Shown: positions 36,301 to 45,307, counted from the stretch's first letter. The stretch is DNA of 64,000 nt from DAOPXV01 sp964551445 (GCA_964551445.1 CAZKCG010000001.1:124001-188000), one strand, 5' to 3'. Numbers and translations are program-made. Notes: a model not told the origin generated them from the letters alone.

Positions 36301-38676
36301 GAGGTGATCGATGAACTGCGCGCTGATGGCAAATGGAGCGGCGAGATGACGGCGAAGCGTCGTAATGGCGATTCTTTCAATGTTCAGGTTGCCGCGAATA
36401 TGATATGGGATGTCGCCGGCCGACCGGTCGGAATGCTGGGATCGTTTTTCGACATTACCGACCGCAAACAGGCTGAAAACGCTCTGGCATTCAATAATAT
36501 CATTTTGCGCACACAGCTGGGTTCGTCCATCGACGGAATGCTCGTAGTGGATGAAAAGGGTGAAATATTATCTTTTAATCAGCGTTTTACAGATATGTGG
36601 GGTATTGCTTCCGATGTAATAGAATCAAAATCCGACGAGCGCGCGCTGCAGTCGGTGATGAATAAACTGTCAAATCCTGAAGAATTTATGCGCAAGGTGA
36701 AATACCTTTATGAAGCGCGTTATGAAATATCAATGGATGAGATCGAACTCAAAGACGGCGGGACGTTCGAACGATATTCCGCTCCTATGATTGGCGCCGA
36801 CGGAAAATATTATGGCCGGGTATGGTATTTCCGTGACATCACTGACCGCAAACGGGCTGAAAAAATAATAATCGATTCTGAAATGAAACTGAAAAAAATA
36901 TTCGCGTCCATCAATGACTCTATTATCATTGCCGACCTTTCGGGAAATATTCTTGAAATCAATGAATACGCCTGTAAGAAATTAAAATACGAAAAAGAAG
37001 AATTGCTGAAAAAGAACATTAGAGATATCAACTCTCAATATCATCTCCTTGAGATCGGCGACAGGCTTAAAAATATAATGGCGTCAGGGAAAGCGATATA
37101 TGAATCTCACTATGTGACGAAGGACGGATATATATTTCCCGTTGAAATAAAAACGAGCATGACCGAATTTATGGATAAACCGGCGCTGATAGCGATCGTC
37201 AGAGATATAAGCGAAAGGGTCAATATTGAAAACGCCCTTCTGGAAAGCGAAAAAAGATATCATGAACTTGTTGAAATGTCCAGTGAAGGTTTCTGGGTAA
37301 CCGATAATAACTGGAACACTATATATATGAACAACCAGATGGCTGATATGATCGGTTATACCGTCGCCGAGATAGGCAATAGAAATGTCAGCGATTTCAT
37401 ACATGAAGACTCCATAACCTCATTCGTTGATAATTTTTCTGAAATGTTACATGGAAGTATAAGACAGAATGAAGTGCTGTTCAAGCATAAAAACGGGAAA
37501 AAGATATTCGCTATAATATCCTTGTCGTTTCTGACCGATCGTGAAGGAAATACGACCGGAAGGTTCGCGCTCGTGACGGACATTACCGAAAGGGTGGAAC
37601 TTGAAAAACAATTCGAGCTGGTAAAAAAAGAAATATCGAAAAACTATACGCTCGGGGATATCGTGGGGAAAAGCAAATATATGCGCTCTGTTTTTGAAAT
37701 GCTGCCCGCGGTATCGGAATGTGACAGTAATATAATGATCGAAGGGCCATCTGGAACCGGCAAGAGTCTTATAGCGAGAACGGCCCATAACCTCTCTTCC
37801 AGGCGCGAAGGACCATTCATCGTTGTAAACTGCGGATCGCTTCCTGAAACTCTTCTTGAATCAGAATTTTTCGGATACGTCAAAGGCGCTTTCACGGACG
37901 CTAAAAAGGATAAACCGGGAAAATTCATGATGGCCGATAAAGGAACTATATTTCTGGACGAGATCGGCGAAATGCCAATGCATCTGCAGGTTAAATTATT
38001 AAGGGTGATCGAAGAAAAGATCATTGAACCGCTTGGCTCGAACAAAACGATGAAAGTTGATTTCAGGCTTATAGCCGCCACGAATAAAAATCTTAAATCG
38101 CTTGTTTCCGAAGGTAAATTCAGAGAAGACCTTTATTACAGGCTGCGCGTCGCTTATTTTAATATTCCTCCGCTTCGGGAACGCAGGGAGGATATCGATC
38201 TTCTCGTGAATAGCTTCTTTAATAAACTTAATGCTAAATACAATAAAAATATTAACGGTTTTTCCAATGAAGTTCTTGTTTTATTAAAATGTTATGATTT
38301 TCCGGGTAATGCGCGGGAGTTATACAACATGCTTGAATATGCATACATACTTTGTAAGAATGGCAGCATCAAATTAAACGATCTGCCCGAAGAATACACG
38401 GAGTTTTACAAACAAATAACCGGAAATAAACTTAATGAGAACACTGCTCCGTCAAAAATTACAGTAAATGATTATCACATCAGTGAAAAAGTTACAACGT
38501 GTAAAGTTACAAATTGTAAAAATGATACATTGTGTAAACTTGATGAAATTAGTAAAGAAAGTTTGATCGAAATTTTGACGAAACATAAATTTAACAAAGG
38601 TAAGACCGCAAAGGCCCTCAACACAAGCAGAATGACGCTATGGCGTCTTATGAAAAAATTCGATATCACTGATTAA
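33304..38676 (+). CDS. Giant PocR/multi-PAS sigma-54-dependent transcriptional activator
   Basis: The TTG start follows GGAGG, and the alignment of its first residues with the paralogue at 62326 (PNIHNLLY) confirms it. The 1790 residues begin with a Cys-rich PocR-like sensor (about 1-170; CNSFFC, CTLKKC, TDCMNGF). Five to seven PAS and related domains follow, then a sigma-54 AAA+ domain with Walker A GPSGTGKS near 1481, GAFTDA at 1528-1533 and LDEIGEMP. The chain ends in a Fis-type helix-turn-helix (KGKTAKALNTSRMTLWRLM). It should activate sigma-54 promoters in response to a small ligand or redox cue. There is no membrane segment. The linker before the HTH holds a VTxCK repeat encoded by 15-bp DNA repeats. 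The GAFTGA loop is altered to GAFTDA. Confidence 0.9.
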   Translation: MDCVSIPKKEFPNIHNLLYYLHDITQVHVKLVTPDSTIMSASNPDSICNSFFCNVACTLKKCERSSSLFFDNFKLEECTQTDCMNGFSNIVFPVRTGGRLICVIALCGFFFDDELERRDEMLLSAISHGFDSQKFQDVLLRTPVIERAEAEYLIKKCTPVVKSLKDAIDHALITQKKSGSIEKNILEAIEKNISIKDFMTDAQTSVVSIKSLASNKKYKFDTESILNFTDFYAVIIISDRGMVKHANECAVKMFGLPDAATINHNLWDLLPEDISFKRKMFVAIALHDKKRQAFEEKIGERYFETEISFGPWGECDEEILVIGSREVTDFKKTGIEYLKVRAKLSDFFENSPNSYAVLDFTDLKKHLASLSSSENFDICSYFFDHDKELERCIKMMKIKEVNNSAVSLFKSSTKEKLINNIEKCFAAESKMAFMENLVSMSKNNLSFEKELYMQNFEGQKIAVKLTRSELDNDNTSLVTLIDITARKKLESKLFESLERYRAIFDYSVECIALGEADTGIIVDCNQSFSALLEYDDKSEIIGRHQKTIHPVEENTDGFTRSFKKRSQIPYDRNPLRRQIITKSGAVKDVSITTSAFEINGKKYIQGTFKDLTEEFKYAKNIKDYESVIKGIHDNISIDVGERYLERLLNNLNNIIKAEFIYIGKYIEDFSKISVVASCKEVTDDFSPLDSDSEPCKNKNFESGVFIIENVYESFPDSKIIKYFDAKEYAGISIYNSEKKLIGVMSAYFRQPVENKKLLDIIFNMFSIRVGSELERIDAENIIKKSEERYRTIFYNSSFPMVEMNCTKLKEKADAMKKSGVDLKSYYTGKFDELRGLVKLISVNRMNLNANKYFETDVISEFEAGLPLLFTDRALTFFLESLIAIGAGKTETSDETIFKIKNGEEKNIILNLTKLPSNYPYESTILASFIDITDRKRAEDELRVKDFAIESSLNAIAISNLDGILNYVNPSFLKIWGYGSMAEVIGKSVVSFWQMGEKALEVIDELRADGKWSGEMTAKRRNGDSFNVQVAANMIWDVAGRPVGMLGSFFDITDRKQAENALAFNNIILRTQLGSSIDGMLVVDEKGEILSFNQRFTDMWGIASDVIESKSDERALQSVMNKLSNPEEFMRKVKYLYEARYEISMDEIELKDGGTFERYSAPMIGADGKYYGRVWYFRDITDRKRAEKIIIDSEMKLKKIFASINDSIIIADLSGNILEINEYACKKLKYEKEELLKKNIRDINSQYHLLEIGDRLKNIMASGKAIYESHYVTKDGYIFPVEIKTSMTEFMDKPALIAIVRDISERVNIENALLESEKRYHELVEMSSEGFWVTDNNWNTIYMNNQMADMIGYTVAEIGNRNVSDFIHEDSITSFVDNFSEMLHGSIRQNEVLFKHKNGKKIFAIISLSFLTDREGNTTGRFALVTDITERVELEKQFELVKKEISKNYTLGDIVGKSKYMRSVFEMLPAVSECDSNIMIEGPSGTGKSLIARTAHNLSSRREGPFIVVNCGSLPETLLESEFFGYVKGAFTDAKKDKPGKFMMADKGTIFLDEIGEMPMHLQVKLLRVIEEKIIEPLGSNKTMKVDFRLIAATNKNLKSLVSEGKFREDLYYRLRVAYFNIPPLRERREDIDLLVNSFFNKLNAKYNKNINGFSNEVLVLLKCYDFPGNARELYNMLEYAYILCKNGSIKLNDLPEEYTEFYKQITGNKLNENTAPSKITVNDYHISEKVTTCKVTNCKNDTLCKLDEISKESLIEILTKHKFNKGKTAKALNTSRMTLWRLMKKFDITD
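38491..38538 (+). promoter_or_regulatory. Three 15-bp palindromic repeats GTTACA-N3-TGTAAA inside the 3' end of the activator gene
   Basis: Sites begin at 38491, 38506 and 38524 (the last with GATACA as left half). Each is an inverted repeat with a three-base centre. In frame they encode VTTCK, VTNCK and a DTLCK variant. GTTACA half-sites recur at 38755 and 38806, flanking the sigma-54 promoter at 38767. They could be enhancer sites for this activator about 230-275 bases upstream of that promoter, or a Cys-bearing peptide repeat. Confidence 0.55.
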
Positions 38677-38766
38677 TTCTAAAATTCTCTTTTTTCTTTT
38701 TTTACATGGTCCGCTCATACCTGTTTTGAATCTTCACTGAAAAATTCATGTTTTGTTACACTTTTA

Positions 38767-38782
38767 TGGCATGCATTATGCA
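38767..38782 (+). promoter_or_regulatory. Sigma-54 promoter of the hybrid kinase operon
   Basis: TGGCATG-N4-ATGCA, with GG and GC ten bases apart, matches the -24/-12 consensus well. It lies 120 bases before the start of the hybrid kinase gene and directly after the gene for a sigma-54 activator, which is the natural candidate to drive it. Confidence 0.65.
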
Positions 38783-38901
38783 AATTGAAAATGCATGTTA
38801 TTCGCGTTACAATTTTAAAAATAAACCGGCGTTTATATTTTATTATAAGTGTACTTAAATGATGTTTGAAAACTGAAAATGTGTCTTGGAAGGTGATAAC
38901 T

Positions 38902-40860
38902 ATGGTGAACATTGATTTGAAAAGTTTAAATGAAAATCCCCGGGTGGCGATTATTTATTTAAGCCCCTTACCGGACGAAGGCGGCGCTGAAAATAATGCT
39001 GAATATATGGTAAGTGAAATCAGCGATAATTTTAAGCGGTTATTCGCAAGCCCGATGTGTGAACTGAAAGGAAAAAAGATCAGCGATATATTATCGGACC
39101 CTTTTTCAAGCTATGATTATTACCATGTCATTTCTGACGCATTTTCGATGAGCGGCCCGGATACGATCGATTTTTATTCGCAATTAAGCGGCAAAAATTA
39201 CAATATTACAAAAAACAGGCGCGCCAACAAAGAAATTATTATAACCATAGTAATGATGGAGAAAAAAAATTCTCATCTTCCAGTGGACCAATTGAAGCAA
39301 TATAATACATTTATTGCCGGTATGGCCGATGCCATATGGGAGTGTGACTTAAAAGGCTGCATAACCGGGTTGCATTCAATAAATGAACCGGCAAGTTTCT
39401 CTAATTTTTCAGAAATTATCGGAACAAATATCCGGAATTTAATTTTGGCTAAGCAATTAGAAAGATATACGAATTTCATTCAAAAATGTTTGAGCGAAAA
39501 AACTAAAACCGGCAAAAACTTCCTGGTTAACTATAGCAATGAAAAAAAATATCATCACGCTGAAACGCTTATAATTCCATTTTATGCCGATGACGACTCA
39601 CTGGCCGGGTTCTACGGCGTCATAAAAAGATCGGAAGCTTTGTTATATGGCGCCAATGAAGAACTGGACGAATTTTGCGGAATTAATGGCGCCAGCCAGA
39701 TCGGACCGGTCTCATACTTAAGCCATGAAATAAGGACTCCCTTGAACAGCATATTGGGTTTTTCGAAACTTCTTGAAATTGGAGTTCAATTAAACGTCGA
39801 ACAGCAAAATTATATTTCTCACATCCAAAACTGCAGCAGACACATTTTGAGCGTCGTTAACAGCATACTCGACCTTTCTAAAATAGAGAACGGGTCGGCT
39901 GAATTGGAATGCCGTGAGTTTGCTATCACCAATCTTATAAATGAGGCCATATCCATAGTGTCGCCAGGCGCGTCCGAACATAACAATCCTATAATTTTTG
40001 ATCCGGCGGCGTTTTACGGGAAAAAATATTCAGGCGACGCCGGAAAATTAAAACAGGTTATGATCAATCTTCTCGGAAACGCATCGAAATTTACGAACAA
40101 CGGAAAAATAACCATTGAATTAAAAAGCGTTTCAGAGACTTCTACCGACGAGGAAATTTCAATAACGGTCGCGGACAGCGGTTCCGGCATAGCATGGGAC
40201 ATGCTCGACAATATATTCAAACCGTTTTTCGGCTCGAGCCAGAAAATGAAGAATAAAAATAGCGGAAGCGGAATAGGCCTTCCGCTTTCTAACGCTATGG
40301 TTAAACTTATGGGCGGCGGCGGAATATCCGTTGAAAGCAAACCGGGCGCCGGCAGTAAATTTTCTTTTAATATAAAGCTCAAAAAAGTAATTGGAAATAT
40401 CCTGAAATTAAAGGCTGAAAAGACTTCCAATATAGATGACCCTGAACAAAAAATCAATATACTTGTTGTCGAAGACGACAAGGCCAATTCTTATCTTATT
40501 GGCAAGATGTTCGAATTGCTCAACAGGTTCGAATATAGCGTCGCGAACAACGGGACCGATGCCTTAAAACTTATCGCCTCAAATGATTTTGATATCATAT
40601 TGATGGATCTTAACATACCGGATATCAACGGGATCGATATAACAAGGATAATCAGGCAGTCTAATATAAAAATCCCGATAATAGCCATGACCGGGGAAGT
40701 TACTGAAAAAGCCCTGGACAGTTGTTATGATGCCGGGATGAACGGTTTCGTATCTAAACCATTTGTGATGACCGAACTGATACACAAAATCAACGCTAAC
40801 CTGCATCCGAGGAAAAATAATCGAATTAACTTTTCGGCGTTTGCTAAATTGATGCTTTAA
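38902..40860 (+). CDS. Soluble hybrid histidine kinase with C-terminal receiver
   Basis: The ATG at 38902 follows GGAAGGTG; an in-frame ATG at 38866 lacks a site. The 652-residue protein has an N-terminal PAS-like sensor region without membrane segments and a HisKA dimerisation domain with His275 in SHEIRTP. The HATPase has the boxes VMINLLGNASKF, DSGSGI and GSGIGLPLS, and the C-terminal receiver has EDD and the phospho-acceptor Asp569 in ILMDLNIP. It should autophosphorylate and pass phosphate to its own receiver, then to an Hpt such as the one in the next gene. It is first in an operon with another hybrid kinase, a receiver relic and an orphan protein. Confidence 0.92.
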   Translation: MVNIDLKSLNENPRVAIIYLSPLPDEGGAENNAEYMVSEISDNFKRLFASPMCELKGKKISDILSDPFSSYDYYHVISDAFSMSGPDTIDFYSQLSGKNYNITKNRRANKEIIITIVMMEKKNSHLPVDQLKQYNTFIAGMADAIWECDLKGCITGLHSINEPASFSNFSEIIGTNIRNLILAKQLERYTNFIQKCLSEKTKTGKNFLVNYSNEKKYHHAETLIIPFYADDDSLAGFYGVIKRSEALLYGANEELDEFCGINGASQIGPVSYLSHEIRTPLNSILGFSKLLEIGVQLNVEQQNYISHIQNCSRHILSVVNSILDLSKIENGSAELECREFAITNLINEAISIVSPGASEHNNPIIFDPAAFYGKKYSGDAGKLKQVMINLLGNASKFTNNGKITIELKSVSETSTDEEISITVADSGSGIAWDMLDNIFKPFFGSSQKMKNKNSGSGIGLPLSNAMVKLMGGGGISVESKPGAGSKFSFNIKLKKVIGNILKLKAEKTSNIDDPEQKINILVVEDDKANSYLIGKMFELLNRFEYSVANNGTDALKLIASNDFDIILMDLNIPDINGIDITRIIRQSNIKIPIIAMTGEVTEKALDSCYDAGMNGFVSKPFVMTELIHKINANLHPRKNNRINFSAFAKLML

Positions 40861-40896
40861 TATTTTTTTCACACTGAGCGGGAAAGGAATTAAATT

Positions 40897-43800
40897 TTGA
40901 GTACATACGAACAAAAAACCATACTTATTGTCGATGATGACGATTTTTGCGCTAATTTTACATCTAAAATCATCCGTAAATCCGGGTTTGGCGTACTTGT
41001 CGCAAGGACCGGCGAGGCGGCTTTTGAAATTGCTTCAACTGATGAAAAGATAGATCTCATTCTCATGGACATCGAGCTCGGCAGCGGTATCGACGGCTCC
41101 GAAGCGGCCCGGCGCATCCTTGAAAAACGCAATGTACCCATAGTGTTTCTGACATCTCATACCGAACGGGAATACGTTGACAGGGTGGCAGATATCGCCG
41201 GCTACGGCTATGTGGTCAAAAACTCCAGCGCTTTTGTCCTGCGATCGTCGATCGATATGGCGCTTAAATTATTTGAAGCGCATGAAAAATTAACCAATGA
41301 ACTAAAGGAGCGCATGCAGGTAGAGAGTGATCTGATGTTCAGCAATATAATTATGCGAACACAGCAGGAGTCATCTATAGACGGAATACTCGTGGTGGAT
41401 GAAGATGGCAAAATATTATCCTTTAATCAGCGTTTTGTCGACATGTGGGGCATTCCCGATGACGTAATAGAATCAAAATCCGATGATCATGCGCTGCAGT
41501 CGGTGATGGATAAACTGGCAAGCCCCGAAGAATTTTTGCGCAAGGTAACACATTTATATAAAGTCCGTGATGAAATATCCAGAGATGAGATAGTTCTGAA
41601 AGACGGCAGATTGTTCGACCGTTACTCTGCCCCTATGCTTGACGCATGCGGGAAACATTATGGCCGGGTATGGTATTTCCGTGACATCACCGACCGCAAG
41701 CGGGCTGAAGAAAAAATTCAAGATCTTCTCGCTGAAAAAGAGCTTGCCTTAAATGTTTCTAAAAACTCACTGGAACTTTTGAACGGCGTTTTAAACAGCT
41801 CCAGTGACGGTATAATGGTCATGAGACCCGTCGAAGACGAAAGCGGAACGATAATTGATTATAAATGCTTGTTTTCAAATAAGGTAGCCAGCTTTTTTCT
41901 GGGTTATGAAGAAAATAAATTAAATGGCAGCCCGGTCGGCGGGATAATTTATGACATCGACGAAGGCGGCCTTTTCGATATGTATTCAAAAACTTTTAAA
42001 ACCGGAATGCCGCTTTATTACGATCATTCGGTGACGTTTCATGGCGAAAAATCCTGGTTTCAATTTTTCGCGGTTAAGCATAATGAAAGTATAATAACGA
42101 CTTTTACGGATGTTTCCTACAAGAAAGAAGCCGAAAAAACTTTGCAGGAACAATTGTTTTTAAATGAGGTTATCTTAGACAGCATTACCGATCCCATGAT
42201 GCTGATAAACCGGCAGAAACGCATATTGGTCTTTAATAAAGCGGCTGGAGCGCTTGGAGCCGACGACTATATGACCTGCTGGAAATTGCCGTGGGATGAG
42301 GATTGTTTCATAAAAAAAGAAGATCTTGACGCGAACGAAGATCAATTTCAAATTTTTGACGCCGCCATTTCGAACAATATGCCTTTTGACATCACGGAGA
42401 TCCGGATGTTTGAAAAAATATGGTGTGTACATGTTATTCCCGTATATGATGAAACATACTTATTTTACGCCAACGATATAACGGCGCATAAAAATATGGA
42501 GGAAAAGCTGAAAAAGACCGCTGATGTCGCGGACGCGGCAAATAAATTAAAAGGACGGTTTCTCGCTGTCACAAGCCATGAAATAAGGACGCCGATGAAT
42601 AGCATAATCGGTTTTTCAGATATTTTAGATAAAACGGAATTAAATTTCGAGCAGAAGGAAATGGTCCATTATATAAGGACAAGCGGCCGGGCGCTGTTAG
42701 AGCTGATCAACGACATACTTGATTTTTCAAAGATCGAGGCTAATAAGATCTCTGTTGAAAATATTGAATTCAGCCTTATAGATGTTATTTATGAAGTTTA
42801 CAGCATATCAAAAATAAGCGCGATAAATAAAAAGATCGAACTTACTTACTCGATAGATGCCCGCCAGAATTATAATTTATTCGGCGATCCTGCCAGGATC
42901 CGGCAGATAATTCTAAACCTTACGAGCAACGCCATAAAATTCACCGAAAAGGGCCAGGTTACAATAAAAGTTGACATAATATCCGAAACAAACGATGATT
43001 CATCGATAAAAATTTCGGTCGTTGACAGTGGTATAGGTATCGCCTCGGGCGAACAGGAAAAAATATTCGCCCCATTCGTTCAGGCCGACGGCACGGTGAC
43101 TCGAAAATTTGGCGGTACCGGCCTCGGGCTTTCAATTTCAAATGAACTGGTAAAACTCATGGGCGGCGAAAAGATCTTTGTTGAAAGTTTTGAAGGGAAA
43201 GGCAGCAATTTTTATTTTATTCTTAAATTTATCAAAGGTTCGATTTTTTCAAATAAAGAAAGACCGGCGAAGGCAAGGGCAAAAGCGGGCACACTCGATA
43301 CAAACAAACGTTATAAAGTGCTTTTTGCGGAAGATAACGAGGCTAATATCAGACTCGGATTAAAGCTGCTTGAAGCGAGAGGATTTTATGTGACCGTGGC
43401 TGAAAATGGTGAGACCGCCGTTGAAAAAGCAAGAACTGAAAGGTTCGACATTATTTTAATGGACGTTCAAATGCCTGTAATGGATGGGCTTGAAGCGTCA
43501 AAACAGATCAGGAAAGCGGGCATAAAAACGCCGATAATCGCGATGACCGCTACCGCGATGCGGGAGGACAGGCTTAAATGTATAAATGCCGGAATGGATT
43601 CATTCCTTTCCAAACCCTTGAATATTGATGAATTTATGAATGAAATCATTGAGTTTATCGGCAGCGGAAAGAACGCGGTTAAAAGCAATAAAAACAAAGT
43701 GGATGATCAGGAAAAAACCGTTGAAAAATTAAAACCTTCAAGCGATTTATTGACGGCCGCTAAAATTATCGATGTTGAAAAACTATCCAGAAATATGAAT

Positions 43801-44094
43801 GGTAAAAAGGAACTGATGCAGGACGCCATTTCAATGTTCGTTGAATATCATGAAAGATACATGTTTGAAATACATCAGGCGGTCCGCGATCGCGATGCTA
43901 AAAAACTTAGATTTTCAGCGCATAAGCTTAAAGGAACGGCGATGATGGCAGGTATGACGCGGGTGGCCAATATTTTATCAACGCTTGAGAAAATGGGGGA
44001 AAACGGAATAATGGAAGGGTCTTCGGAATTTTTAAAAAAAGCTGAAGATGAAATAGTTACCTTTAAAGAAGAAATAAAAACAATTCAATTATAA
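40897..44094 (+). CDS. Hybrid histidine kinase REC-PAS-HK-REC-Hpt
   Basis: The start is TTG with AAAGGA upstream. The 1065 residues run as follows: an N-terminal receiver (VDDDD, Asp58 in ILMDIELG), a PAS domain nearly identical to one in the giant activator (about 145-270), two further PAS-like segments, HisKA with His561 in SHEIRTP, and HATPase (GGTGLGLSIS). They end with a second receiver (Asp856 in ILMDVQMP) and an Hpt domain with His1009 in SAHKLKGTA. It contains every step of a phosphorelay, with input control by an upstream kinase through the first receiver. No membrane helix is seen, so it is cytoplasmic. The final target may be a response regulator outside the window. Confidence 0.93.
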   Translation: MSTYEQKTILIVDDDDFCANFTSKIIRKSGFGVLVARTGEAAFEIASTDEKIDLILMDIELGSGIDGSEAARRILEKRNVPIVFLTSHTEREYVDRVADIAGYGYVVKNSSAFVLRSSIDMALKLFEAHEKLTNELKERMQVESDLMFSNIIMRTQQESSIDGILVVDEDGKILSFNQRFVDMWGIPDDVIESKSDDHALQSVMDKLASPEEFLRKVTHLYKVRDEISRDEIVLKDGRLFDRYSAPMLDACGKHYGRVWYFRDITDRKRAEEKIQDLLAEKELALNVSKNSLELLNGVLNSSSDGIMVMRPVEDESGTIIDYKCLFSNKVASFFLGYEENKLNGSPVGGIIYDIDEGGLFDMYSKTFKTGMPLYYDHSVTFHGEKSWFQFFAVKHNESIITTFTDVSYKKEAEKTLQEQLFLNEVILDSITDPMMLINRQKRILVFNKAAGALGADDYMTCWKLPWDEDCFIKKEDLDANEDQFQIFDAAISNNMPFDITEIRMFEKIWCVHVIPVYDETYLFYANDITAHKNMEEKLKKTADVADAANKLKGRFLAVTSHEIRTPMNSIIGFSDILDKTELNFEQKEMVHYIRTSGRALLELINDILDFSKIEANKISVENIEFSLIDVIYEVYSISKISAINKKIELTYSIDARQNYNLFGDPARIRQIILNLTSNAIKFTEKGQVTIKVDIISETNDDSSIKISVVDSGIGIASGEQEKIFAPFVQADGTVTRKFGGTGLGLSISNELVKLMGGEKIFVESFEGKGSNFYFILKFIKGSIFSNKERPAKARAKAGTLDTNKRYKVLFAEDNEANIRLGLKLLEARGFYVTVAENGETAVEKARTERFDIILMDVQMPVMDGLEASKQIRKAGIKTPIIAMTATAMREDRLKCINAGMDSFLSKPLNIDEFMNEIIEFIGSGKNAVKSNKNKVDDQEKTVEKLKPSSDLLTAAKIIDVEKLSRNMNGKKELMQDAISMFVEYHERYMFEIHQAVRDRDAKKLRFSAHKLKGTAMMAGMTRVANILSTLEKMGENGIMEGSSEFLKKAEDEIVTFKEEIKTIQL

Positions 44095-44107
44095 AGCGCC
44101 GGGGGTG

Positions 44108-44698
44108 ATGGTTATTTTAAACATACAATACTGGTCCAACGATAAAAAAACTCAGGCGACTATATGTTTAAGGCCTTTTAAAAAAATCAGCGGTGAACGT
44201 CCGGTGAACGCCGCCGAATATGAAGCCGGTGAAACAAGCGATAATATTATTAAAATGAGTAAACTCAGAGATAAATTCAATATACTCATTATCGAAGGCA
44301 GAGGGGCTGATTCATTTATTATACGCAAAATGCTTGAATCAAAAAGTATTTTTAAATATACTCGCGCAAAAAGCGGATCCGAGGCGCTGGAACTTGGCGT
44401 TTCAAAAGGTTTCGACATGATCCTTGTGGATATAAGCATACCATTTATAAACTGGATCGACCTGACAAGAACGATCAGGCAATCGGAAATTAAAATTCCG
44501 ATATTAGCCATGACAAGTGATGTTTCGGAAAAAACTCTTGAAAGGTGCTATGAAGCCGGAATGAACGGCTTCGTTTCAAAACCATTCGTGGCGAGGGAAC
44601 TTATTAACAAGATAATGAACCTTCTGCCCGGCATGAATAATGATCTCGAGGTTCGGTATGAGCAAAACAAAGAAACCTTAAAATTTTTGGCGAATTAA
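44108..44698 (+). CDS. Shrunken paralogue of the hybrid kinase: N-terminus fused to degenerate receiver
   Basis: The 196-residue protein matches the first 45 residues of the hybrid kinase at 38902 (NIQ..S, an NAAEY...SDN block in the same order) and then jumps straight to its receiver (FDMILVDISIP, TIRQSEIKIPI, GMNGFVSKPF). The PAS, HisKA and ATPase parts, about 480 residues, are missing. The receiver keeps the acceptor Asp and the Lys, but the first acidic pocket reads IIEGRG instead of EDD, so Mg2+ binding and phosphorylation are probably lost. The frame is open and in the same operon. It may act as a decoy or allosteric partner, or be a relic of duplication and deletion. The ribosome site GGGGGTG is unusually close to the ATG. 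Confidence 0.75.
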   Translation: MVILNIQYWSNDKKTQATICLRPFKKISGERPVNAAEYEAGETSDNIIKMSKLRDKFNILIIEGRGADSFIIRKMLESKSIFKYTRAKSGSEALELGVSKGFDMILVDISIPFINWIDLTRTIRQSEIKIPILAMTSDVSEKTLERCYEAGMNGFVSKPFVARELINKIMNLLPGMNNDLEVRYEQNKETLKFLAN

Positions 44699-44728
44699 TT
44701 GAAAATGAAATGAGAAGGAGCCGGCAAT

Positions 44729-45253
44729 ATGTTGGAAAATCTCTATGATCTAGTGGAAAAGGCTGTTGATATAGCGATAGTAACGGTAGGGGAATGGGTT
44801 ATCATAGGAGGGTCAAAAAAATCCGGACGGGATGAAATCGCCGATCTTACGGCATTGGAATGGAACGGTCTGGAGAAGCATCTGAAGGCCTGCTGCGACA
44901 TAATGATAGACGCCGGTCAGGTCACGAGTGATATTTATAAAGACATGTCCATCAATAAAATGATAAGCGTTCTCAAAGTTCTCAATAATTATGCGTATTC
45001 GAAAGAATACGATTACTTGTTCAGAAGATTCCTGAAAATAATAAAGATGAGGGCCGCTAATATCGAGCGGTTCGCGAATCTTCCCGGCTATTCAAAAGGG
45101 GATCTGGAGATAATGAAGAATTCCGGCGGAAATCTTATCGGAACTTTACGGACAAACGCTAAAAATTCGGTTTCGGTGAGAAGCTCGGTCAGAGCGGTAT
45201 TGACGAAAACAAAAGTGGTCGATCAAAAAAAACATAACCGAACAATATCTTGA
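44729..45253 (+). CDS. Conserved-looking orphan protein, unknown function
   Basis: The 174-residue protein is not recognised. It follows AGAAGGAG and starts MLENLYDLVEKAVDIAI. The middle is helical (LEKHLKACCDIMIDAGQV..KMISVLKVLNNYAYSKEYDYLFRRFLKIIK) and the C-terminus is basic (SVRAVLTKTKVVDQKKH). There is no signal peptide and no membrane helix. It is the last gene of the sigma-54 kinase operon before a hairpin and the che genes, so a role in the same signalling chain is plausible but not shown. Confidence 0.6.
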   Translation: MLENLYDLVEKAVDIAIVTVGEWVIIGGSKKSGRDEIADLTALEWNGLEKHLKACCDIMIDAGQVTSDIYKDMSINKMISVLKVLNNYAYSKEYDYLFRRFLKIIKMRAANIERFANLPGYSKGDLEIMKNSGGNLIGTLRTNAKNSVSVRSSVRAVLTKTKVVDQKKHNRTIS

Positions 45254-45307
45254 AAAAATAAACGTCGTCGCCAAAAATCGGCACAAATAAAGACAATTAT
45301 AAAAAGG

